From: SZUA-36 sp963727635
Lineage (GTDB): Bacteria > Pseudomonadota > Gammaproteobacteria > Xanthomonadales > SZUA-36
Direction: 5' to 3'
DNA length: 64,000 nt
Assembly (NCBI GenBank): GCA_963727635.1
Contig: CAVSHP010000015.1
Coordinates: 124,001 to 188,000, forward strand
Shown here piece by piece: positions 29,501 through 37,493 of the stretch (position 1 is its first letter; each line of letters starts with the position of its first letter). The notes under the pieces were generated by a model. It saw only the letters and a list, made by a program, of their open reading frames with translations, made no database searches and was not told where the DNA came from. Both the position numbers and the translations under genes were made by a program.

Positions 29501-29816
29501 CAAGTACAATTTTAGCCTGAACTGGAGAAAGAATGCCTGGGGTGTCAATTTAAGCGCGTTCTACCTGAGCAGCTTTATCCAGACTTCGCTGACCTTGTCC
29601 GATGGCACGAGATATGTGATCCCGTCCGTGACCACTTTCAACTCCAGTTTTGATTACCGCTTCGACCTCTGGAAGAGCGATGCGCGTTTGCGTCTTGGCA
29701 TCAACAATTTTACCAATGAGCGGGCCCCGCTGGCCGATCGCTATTTTGGTTATTTCGCCGACGCACATACGGATCTCGGGCGTTATTTCTATGTTGATTT
29801 CAGGATGGGATTCTGA
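26512..29816 (+). CDS. TonB-dependent receptor 1 with STN domain (two frame interruptions)
   Basis: An outer-membrane receptor of about 1,100 residues. ATG at 26512 after CAGGGAG, signal peptide ending NPAQA, an STN signalling domain (DINVAAMPAKSAFEAFRSQ to FKVMP), the plug (EEVVVTGSQIKGAAISEAL, NLRNMGTGNTLVLLNGRRM, VEVLRDGASAIYGADAVAG) and a C-terminal barrel ending RYFYVDFRMGF. Compared with the intact neighbour at 30326, the frame breaks near 27555 and 28195; the second is one extra C within GGTTCACTGGGG, which the paralogue lacks. STN domains usually connect receptors to regulators, but no sigma/anti-sigma pair is near. The substrate is unknown; context suggests peptides or glutamyl oligomers. 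Confidence 0.88.
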
Positions 29817-29866
29817 GCATGGTAAAAACCTGACCGGGGGCTTCCGCCGGCCAACCGTTTCATCGG

Positions 29867-29902
29867 AAAACCCGCGTCTGACCGGACGCGGGTTTTATTT
29901 TT
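29867..29902 (+). terminator. Rho-independent terminator after TonB receptor 1
   Basis: AAAACCCGCGTC (29867-29878) pairs with GACGCGGGTTTT (29885-29896) around a 6-base loop, followed by ATTTTTGG. Located 50 bases after the receptor stop, it separates the two receptor transcription units. Confidence 0.88.
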
Positions 29903-30325
29903 GGCCGGGGACCGGCGACAGGAATTTTTCCAGAATAGCCCTATTTTTTAGTGAAGACGGCAAGGAATAATCTGCGTGAAAAATTTCGAAATGTCCCTGT
30001 TGTTTTTCAATTCCTTCCGAAGTATTCACTCCTTGCATAACCGCAGGTTATTTCTTACGTATAACAAATCATGGGAATTCCTGTTTTTCCACTAAAAGAA
30101 ATGTTTAAAACTTGTTAAACGAAGGATATAGTGCGTGCTACGGCTGTATCCAAAATCTTTTGTTCTAAAGATGACGTACATGTCCGTCCGGTTATGCTCT
30201 ACGAGTCTCGCTCTATGTGTGTTGTTAAATTGTTAAAGATAGTGTTTTAAAAATTTTGCTCTAAAAATTTGATTTAACGCGATCGTTATTTGGCACAAAC
30301 ATTTTTACGCAGGGAGTCTTTTATC
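29903..30325. other. Promoter region of TonB receptor 2
   Basis: About 420 AT-rich bases without a gene. It contains the candidate LysR box at 30037 and a TATCCAAAA block near 30150 that also appears upstream of receptor 1 (near 26417), so the promoter region was probably duplicated with the gene. AGGGAG at 30311 is the ribosome-binding site. Confidence 0.45.
30037..30051. promoter_or_regulatory. Candidate LysR box (ATAACC-N3-GGTTAT), copy 2
   Basis: ATAACCGCAGGTTAT has the same arms as the palindrome at 26288 with a different 3-base centre, which argues for selection on the arms. It lies about 275 bases before the start of TonB receptor 2. Confidence 0.5.
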
Positions 30326-33300
30326 ATGAGGAAGCTACCGCAGCCAATTACTGGCGGGCATCTCAATTCCAATAAGAAAACATCTAACTTCATCATCGTG
30401 CTTCTGCTCTTAATTTCGGCTTTGTTCAGCGCTCCGCTATATGCCGGGGGTGATAAAGTTGACATAGATGTTGCGGCATTGCCGGCCAGTTCAGCATTCG
30501 AGTCATTCCGTGACCAGACCGGCTACACACTTGAATGGTCCAAGGCCGAGGTTGCAGGTTTTACCAGCAAAGCCGTTAGCGGACACATGGGTGTTGAGGA
30601 AGCATTGCAGAACATGCTCGCCGGGTCCGGTTTTGCGGCAACCCAGGTTGACAGCCATACTTTCGTTATTCAGTCAGAATCCGCTAACCCGCGGGTTACG
30701 AAGTTGTCACAGGCAGCGTCGGAAACCGATGAGCAGGTGCTGGAAGAAGTCGTCGTGACGGGTACGCAGATCAAGGGCGCCGCCATTTCAGAAGCACTAT
30801 CCGTGTCGGTGATAAGCTCGGCGGATATCGAAGCGTATGGTATCACTTCCGGTGACCAACTCCTGGAGGCAATGACCGAACAGGGACAGAACTTTCAGAG
30901 TGAATCCGAAAGTATCTCCGGTGGTGTAAATGGCGTCCGTGGTGATATCGGCGCCTTCAACCTGCGCAACATGGGTACCGGTAATACGCTGGTGCTGTTG
31001 AATGGCCGCCGCATGGTTCAGGCCGCGGGTTACCAGACCGAAGAGGTCGGTGGCAGTTTCGTGCCGGTCAACACCGTCAACTCCAATGAAATTCCCGTAC
31101 TCGGTGTGCGCCGGGTTGAGGTTCTGCGTGATGGCGCCTCGGCCATTTACGGCGCCGATGCCGTTGCCGGTGTTGTCAACACCGTTCTGAAGGAGAACTT
31201 CGAAGGACTGAACGTGCAAGTCCGCTACGACTGGTACGATAATATTCCCCGCAATGATATCCGCGCGAACGTCGAGTGGGGCCACGATTTCAACGAAGGC
31301 CGTACCAATGTCAGCCTGTTCGCCGATTTTTATCACCGAGACCGGGTAAATTCCCAGGACGATCCAAAATGGGCCAACTCGGATATGCGCTACCTGTTAC
31401 CCGCCGATTCACCCTGGCTGGTCAACCCCGTTACCGGTGCGGCAGTCACTACTTTCAGAAATGACTCCATCGATTCCTCCTTTGGCCAGTTTGATATGGC
31501 CGGAAATTTTTCGGCTGAAAAAGTCACTGATTCAGCAGGTGAATTTGAAACCTGGCCGATCGACAATTCCAATTGTCAGCGTCCAGAGGCATGGGTCATC
31601 AATGACGTCATGTGTGGACTGCCTGATGGTGTCGGCAAACTTTCGGATGGACTGAACGGTCCTTACCGTTACAATTCCAATACGAACCGTGACCTGTATT
31701 CCGATCTCGACCGCTACAACGTTTTCTTATTTGTAAATCATGAATTTGAAAATGGTACAGAGGCGTACACGGAAGTGTCCTACTACAGGGCCACGACCAG
31801 CCTGTTTCGTCAGCCGTCTACAATGACGACAGGTGTCGAACTGGAAGTCGGTGCGAATAATTATTACAACCCGTTTGGTCCTATTGGTTCCGCCAATCGC
31901 CTGTCCGCAGACATCATCGGTGACAAGTATCCCGATGGCCGGGCTTTGCTGCTGGATTACTTCTCCTGGACCGAGGTGCCGAGGGTCGTTGATAACACGG
32001 CCACCACCTGGCGTGTGCTGCAGGGTTTCCGGGGTTCATGGGGTGACTGGGACTGGGACGGTGCGGTGGTATGGTCGCAAGCCAAACGTGATGACATAAC
32101 CCACAATCGCATCTCCAATACCTTGATGCAGGAGGCTCTGAACGATCCCACACCCGCGGCTTACAACCCGTTCAGTGGCGGCGATTATGCGACCTCCAAC
32201 ATTGAAAGGGCCCTGATCGACGTATATCGGAAAAACAAGACCGATTTGAAAATGGCTGATTTCAAAGTCAGCAACAATGATTTGTTTAACCTCCCGGCAG
32301 GCCCTGTCGGTTTTCTTGCAGGTGCGGAATGGAGGGAGGAATCATTCTCTGATAACCGTGATCCACGACTCGACGGCACGATTACATTTACCAACCTGGC
32401 TGGCGAGACCTATCCGTACATATCGGATGTGATGAACTCCAGCCCGTCCGGCGACAGCAGCGGTAGCAGAAAAACCACTTCACTTTTCGCCGAGTTTGCA
32501 GTACCGGTATTCAGCACGCTGGATTTGCAATTGGCCGCGCGTTATGAGCATGCCTCCGATTACGGTTCCTACACGGTTCCCAAAGTGGCCTTTGGCTGGC
32601 GGCTTTTTGAACCGTTGCTGATCCGTGGTTCCTGGTCCAAGGCGTTCCGTGCACCAAACCTGGTCACGGTTAACGAAGACCTGGTGGTGCGTACCAACAC
32701 CATCGAAAACCAGGTTTGTCGTTATGGCGAAGATTATGGCGGTGAAGGCGCAGTCGACGAACTGGTTTGCAGTGGTGGCGTACAGCGCCGCGCCGAGGGC
32801 AATCGGAATCTCGATCCTGAAAAGTCCACCAATACCTCGATCGGTGCTGTCTGGACACCGATCGATGACCTGATGGTTACCCTGGATTTCTGGTCGATCG
32901 AGAAGAAGGACACGATTGGCCTGTTCGGTGAAACCAACGCCACCCTGCTTGACCTGTTGCTGCGCATCGAGCACGGCCCCGTTAATTGCGATAGCTTTAT
33001 CGGCAACCCGGCAATCGGCTATGGCCCGGTGGATCCCGCAGACGAACCGTACTATCTCGCGGCTGGCATTTGTCCGATCGGTGACACCGTCTATATTGAA
33101 GACGGCTACCAGAACCTGGACACCCGCACCGTGAAAGGCCACGACATCGGCGTCTACTATGCCCTGGATACGGGTTGGGGATCCTGGGACTTCACCGCCA
33201 GGGGCACCTTTTACGACAAGTATGAACAGCAAGCCGGCGGCGCTGCCGCATTGCTGCTACAAGCGTCGAATGAAGGTATTTTACCCGTGGGTTATTATCC

Positions 33301-33679
33301 CGGCGGTTTTGCCGACCTGTTGCGTCTCGATGGTAACCAGGCCAACAAGTACAACTTCAGCCTGTCCTGGAGAAAGGATGCCTGGGGCGCCAATCTCAGC
33401 GCTTTCTACCTGAGCAGTTTTATCTGGACGAGTTCGGACCTGACCCCGGGTGTGAGCTGCATTGACCTGTGCAGGTGGGTTGTTCCATCCATGACCACCT
33501 ACAACTTCAATGTTGATTACCGTTTCGACCTGTGGAAGAGCGATACGCGTGTGCGGCTTGGTATCAATAACTTCACCAACGAGCGGGCGCCGCTGGCCGA
33601 TCGCTACTTTGCCTATGTCGGCGATGCACACACAGATCTCGGACGTTATTTCTATGTCAATCTAAGGATGGGCTTCTGA
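30326..33679 (+). CDS. TonB-dependent receptor 2 with STN domain
   Basis: An intact 1,117-residue receptor and close tandem paralogue of the gene at 26512. Signal peptide (FIIVLLLLISALFSAPLYA), STN domain (DIDVAALPASSAFESFRDQ to HTFVIQ), plug with EEVVVTGTQIKGAA and VEVLRDGASAIYGADA, long barrel, and the final aromatic signature RYFYVNLRMGF for outer-membrane insertion. The ATG at 30326 follows AGGGAGTC. The two copies differ mainly in the STN domain and extracellular loops (for example around residues 360-395 and 895-925), as expected if they bind related ligands. It has its own promoter region and terminator. Confidence 0.92.
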   Translation: MRKLPQPITGGHLNSNKKTSNFIIVLLLLISALFSAPLYAGGDKVDIDVAALPASSAFESFRDQTGYTLEWSKAEVAGFTSKAVSGHMGVEEALQNMLAGSGFAATQVDSHTFVIQSESANPRVTKLSQAASETDEQVLEEVVVTGTQIKGAAISEALSVSVISSADIEAYGITSGDQLLEAMTEQGQNFQSESESISGGVNGVRGDIGAFNLRNMGTGNTLVLLNGRRMVQAAGYQTEEVGGSFVPVNTVNSNEIPVLGVRRVEVLRDGASAIYGADAVAGVVNTVLKENFEGLNVQVRYDWYDNIPRNDIRANVEWGHDFNEGRTNVSLFADFYHRDRVNSQDDPKWANSDMRYLLPADSPWLVNPVTGAAVTTFRNDSIDSSFGQFDMAGNFSAEKVTDSAGEFETWPIDNSNCQRPEAWVINDVMCGLPDGVGKLSDGLNGPYRYNSNTNRDLYSDLDRYNVFLFVNHEFENGTEAYTEVSYYRATTSLFRQPSTMTTGVELEVGANNYYNPFGPIGSANRLSADIIGDKYPDGRALLLDYFSWTEVPRVVDNTATTWRVLQGFRGSWGDWDWDGAVVWSQAKRDDITHNRISNTLMQEALNDPTPAAYNPFSGGDYATSNIERALIDVYRKNKTDLKMADFKVSNNDLFNLPAGPVGFLAGAEWREESFSDNRDPRLDGTITFTNLAGETYPYISDVMNSSPSGDSSGSRKTTSLFAEFAVPVFSTLDLQLAARYEHASDYGSYTVPKVAFGWRLFEPLLIRGSWSKAFRAPNLVTVNEDLVVRTNTIENQVCRYGEDYGGEGAVDELVCSGGVQRRAEGNRNLDPEKSTNTSIGAVWTPIDDLMVTLDFWSIEKKDTIGLFGETNATLLDLLLRIEHGPVNCDSFIGNPAIGYGPVDPADEPYYLAAGICPIGDTVYIEDGYQNLDTRTVKGHDIGVYYALDTGWGSWDFTARGTFYDKYEQQAGGAAALLLQASNEGILPVGYYPGGFADLLRLDGNQANKYNFSLSWRKDAWGANLSAFYLSSFIWTSSDLTPGVSCIDLCRWVVPSMTTYNFNVDYRFDLWKSDTRVRLGINNFTNERAPLADRYFAYVGDAHTDLGRYFYVNLRMGF

Positions 33680-33731
33680 GTTATCCGCGTAAACGGTCGG
33701 GGCCTATGCCCCGATCCAGCTTTCTTAAGAC

Positions 33732-33768
33732 AAAACCTGCGTCCTCATGGGCGCAGGTTTTTTTATTT
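33732..33768 (+). terminator. Rho-independent terminator after TonB receptor 2
   Basis: AAAACCTGCG (33732-33741) pairs with CGCAGGTTTT (33752-33761), followed by a T-rich tract. A second small stem (TCGGGGC-CTAT-GCCCCGA, near 33698) precedes it. Confidence 0.88.
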
Positions 33769-33862
33769 CATTGCGGAATCCGGGTGTTCATCAGGACAGA
33801 CTTATTGGATACTGTGACTTCAAGAAAAACTTCTGATTAATCCGATGGTAGGAAAAAATTTT

Positions 33863-35485
33863 ATGAAAACAGGATTATCCGCGGCTTGCTGCTTGTATTT
33901 GTTCTCGCAGCATGCGCTCCGGTTCACAGGTCGGCGCCTGAAGCAAGCAGGCCTTCAGCCTCGTGCTGGAAGGCGGGTCCGTATGGAAAGGTTCGGGTTC
34001 CCATCCCGGTCGTTGCTGATATGGGTATCCGCGGTGATCGCATCGCGGCCATCGGTGATCTTTCCGCTTACAAGGCGGACCAGCGCATCGCCGTGGCAGG
34101 ACTCGCGGTGGTGCCGGGCTTTATCGATATCCATAGCCATGCGGTGCGCGGATCACGCGCCAATCCAGCGGATCTGTTTACACATCCCGATGCGGAAAAC
34201 TATATTCGCCAGGGCGTAACGACGGTCATCGGCGGGCCGGATGGCGGCTCGGATCTGTCCATCGCCAAATTGTTGAGCGACTTTGAAAGCCACACCTGCA
34301 AGTATCAATTTCGGAACCTTCATAGGTCACAACACGGTGCGTGAAGCGGTCATGGGCCGCGAGGACCGGGCGCCGACTGCGGGCGAACTCGAAGCCATGA
34401 AACAACTGGTAGACACAGGCATGCAGGACGGGGCCTTTGGCCTGTCATCGGGTCTGAAATACATACCCGGGGCGTACTGCCGACACCGAAGAAGTGATCG
34501 AACTGGCGAGGGTTGCAGGTGCTCATGATGGCATCTACATCAGTCATATGCGTGAGGAGGGCCTGGACCTGATCAATAGCGTCGAGGGAAACCATCCGTA
34601 TCGGCTGAGGAGGCCGAATTGCCGGCGCAGATTACCCACCACAAAGCCATGGGTGTCGAGATGTGGGGCGCCAGTGTCGAAACCCTGGCGCTGGTGGACG
34701 CAGCCAATGCGCGCGGTGTGGATGTAAGCAGTGACCAGTACCCCTACGCGGCATCGAGCACCGGTATCAGCGTGCTGTTTCCAGCCTGGAGCCTGGCAGA
34801 CTCGCGAGAAGTCCAATTGGCGCGTTTGCACGACCCGGAAACACGGGCCCGCATCAAGGAAGGCATCGTCTTCAACCTGGTCCACGACCGTGGCGGTGAT
34901 GACCCGTCACGGATCGCCATCGCCGATTGTGACTGGGATACCAGCTTAAATGGCAAGAACTTTGCCGAGATTTTGCGATGAACGCGGTGTGCCGGTCAAC
35001 ATGGATAACGCAGCGGAACTGGCCATGGAAATTCAGGAAAATGGTGGTTGTTCCGGCGTTTTTCACGCCATGTCAGAAGAGGATGTCGCACGGATCATGC
35101 AGCACCCGCGCACCATGATCGCATCGGATGGCGGCATTTACGTGCCCGGGGAGGGCGTACCACATCCGCGCAATTACGGTACGTTTCGCACGGGTCCTGG
35201 CATATTACGTCCGTGAGACCCAAACCATTCCATTGGTGAGGCCATCTACAAGATGTCCAAAATGCCGGCTGAGCGTATTGGCCTGCAGATCGCGGACGTA
35301 TACAGGTGGGCGCGATGGCGGATATCGCGGTGCTGGATCTCGACAAGGTTCAGGATCACGCCAGCTTTGCGCAACCCCATCAGTATGCGACCGGTGTGCA
35401 ATATGTGCTGGTCAATGGCGTGATGGTGCTTGAGGATGGTCAGATGACGGGTGAACGGCCCGGGCGGGCATTGCGATCCCGTTGA
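33863..35485 (+). CDS. N-acyl-D-amino-acid deacylase lipoprotein (many frame interruptions)
   Basis: Amidohydrolase-superfamily D-aminoacylase, which releases D-amino acids from N-acyl forms. Restoring one A in the run after ATG gives a lipoprotein signal (IIRGLLLVFVLAAC). Then FSLVLEGGSVWKGSGS, MGIRGDRIAAIGDL, VPGFIDIHSHA (metal HxH), VTTVIGGPDGGS, FGTFIGHNTVREAVMG, DGAFGLSSGLKYIPG, GIYISHMREEG, ITHHKAMGV, SSDQYPYAASSTG, IASDGG and a C-terminal ADIAVLDLDKVQDHASF occur in family order. Frames change near 33870, 33955, 34005, 34300, 34475, 34600, 34970, 35200 and 35300. Length about 541 codons, normal for the family. With dadA and the racemase it supports D-amino-acid metabolism. Confidence 0.8.
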
Positions 35486-35502
35486 AAGCAGGAATTTGGA
35501 TT

Positions 35503-37285
35503 ATGAAAAAACGCAGTAATCGAGTCCTGGCAACAACCGCCGGCTTTGGAACACACTGGCGATTGCCTGTGCTTTTCTGCTGGCAGCTTTCTTTGCGTCT
35601 CGGTGCAGGGCCCACGCTGGAAGTCGGGTCTAAAGCAGCCCATTGTCCGGTACATTCCATGCATCACCCCGTCAAGGGACGGTTTGGCATGGTGGTCTCG
35701 CAAAACAGTCATCGCCACCATGGTCGGGCAGGGCATACTTGCAAGAGGCGGCAATGCCGTGGATGCCGCCGTCGCGGTGGGTTTTGCCCTGGCGGTCACC
35801 CTGCCGAGGGCAGGTAACCTCGGTGGCAGTGGTTTCATGCTGGTGCACATGGCGGCGGAACACGCAACCGTTGCTTTCGATTACCGTTCGGTCGCACCGC
35901 TCACCGCCAGTGTTGAAAGGTACAGCAAGCCGGATGGCGAACTGGATTGGGACAAACTCACCTTTGGCCCGATGGCGCCGGGTGTACCCGGCACGGTGGC
36001 CGGCATGTACACGGCCTGGCAGCGTTTGGTTCAATGGCATGGAAAGACCTGCTACAACCCGCCTGGCAACTCGCGAACGAGGGTTTTGAAATCGGCGACG
36101 ATCTCGCCAACGTTTTGAATATGGGCTCAAAGGTATTCCAGACCTATGCCAGCGGGTCCGCCTACCTGCAGCCAGGACGGCCAACCCTGGGTGGCGGGTG
36201 ATACGCTGAAGCAAAAGGACCTGGCCTGGTCAATCGCGCAAATCATGGAGCATGGCGCTGGCGCCTTCTACCAGGGTGAACTGGGGCAACGCATCGTCGC
36301 GGCATTTGCAAAGAACGGCGGAATGATCAGTAGCGCTGACCTGGCTGCATACCAGGTCAAGGAGCGTGCGCCGGTTTCGACCACCTACCGCGACCTGCAG
36401 GTCGTATCCATGCCGCCGGTCAGTGGTGGCGGTGTGACGCTGATACAGATGTTAAATATACTGGAGAATTTCGATCTGCAGAAATATCCGCAAGGGTCCG
36501 CCAAAAGCCTGCATTTATTGGCGGAAGTAATGAAACGCGCTGCTGCCAACCGCCGTTCCCTGTTGGGCGATCCTGATTTCGTCGACGTGCCCGTTGATGC
36601 CTATATCAGCAAGGACCTGGCCAGACAGATGGCGAAAAAAATTGACATGAAGCATGCCGCAAAGGTGGAGAACATCGAGGCGGAGTCGCTTGAGAAATAT
36701 GAAAGCCGCAATACCACGCACTTTTCGGTGATGGATCAATATGGCAACGCAGTTTCCAACACCTATACGCTGGGATATTCGTTTGGCTCCGGATTTGTCG
36801 CAGAGGGCACGGGTATCCTGTTCGACAACCAGATGCGCAATTTCAGTTACCGCTCGGACAGTAACCACAAGAACGCCCTGGCACCCGGCAAACGCATGCT
36901 CTCCACCATGACCCCGACGATCGTGCTCGACAAGCAAGGCAAGGTATTCCTGGTCACCGGCACACCCGGCGGAGGCCGTATCATCAACGTGGTATTGCAG
37001 GTGTTGGTTAACGTGATCGACTACAAGCTGAATATTGCCGAGGCGACCGATAGATCCCGTATACAACAGGGATGGCAGAAGCAGGAACTCGGCATTGAGA
37101 CCGGCACGAACCCCGAGGTCATCAGGTTGCTGGAGGGCATGGGACACAAAATCGACATGCAGAGTACCATGGGCAGTACACAATCCATTTCGTGGCATGA
37201 TGGTGTTTTCGAGGGTTCTGCAGATCCGAGGCGTCCGAATGCACTGGCGCTGGGTCTGGACAGACCACCGGCGCCGGCACAGTAG
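35503..37285 (+). CDS. ggt: Gamma-glutamyltransferase 3, exported (frame-interrupted N-terminal half)
   Basis: A third GGT paralogue, about 594 codons. ATG at 35503, then a hydrophobic signal in a shifted frame (LAIACAFLLAAFFAS). GGNAVDAAVAVGFALAV, GNLGGSGFMLVH and GPMAPGVPGTVAGMYTAW follow. From about 36150 the frame is intact: YRDLQVVSMPPVSGGG, the autocleavage site NTTHFSVMDQYGNAV (Thr nucleophile), KRMLSTMTPTIV and VTGTPGGGRII. The late MGSTQSISWHDG differs from the FDLYFGGAQG type of copy 2, so substrate preference may differ. It follows the D-aminoacylase by 17 bases, presumably in one operon: one enzyme opens gamma-glutamyl bonds, the other N-acyl bonds of D-amino acids. Confidence 0.85.
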
Positions 37286-37493
37286 CAGGGTGGTAAAAAA
37301 TAAAAACGGTGACGGACAACCGCACCGACACATGTGAGCAAAGTATTTTTAGCCGCTTCCCGGAAAACAGGAAACTCATCGCATGTTCGCGATGAGAACT
37401 GGTCATCGCAGCGAGCCAGAATTATTATTACAGAGCAACGCCGGGTTTGAGTCCGCAGGGACGGGCGATGCATATCATACCAGGGAGATAAAA

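Noticed and set aside
32480..33232. Leftward open frame of 250 codons inside TonB receptor 2
   Set aside because: Fully antisense to a clearly conserved barrel and mirrored at the same place in receptor 1, so it is a composition effect.
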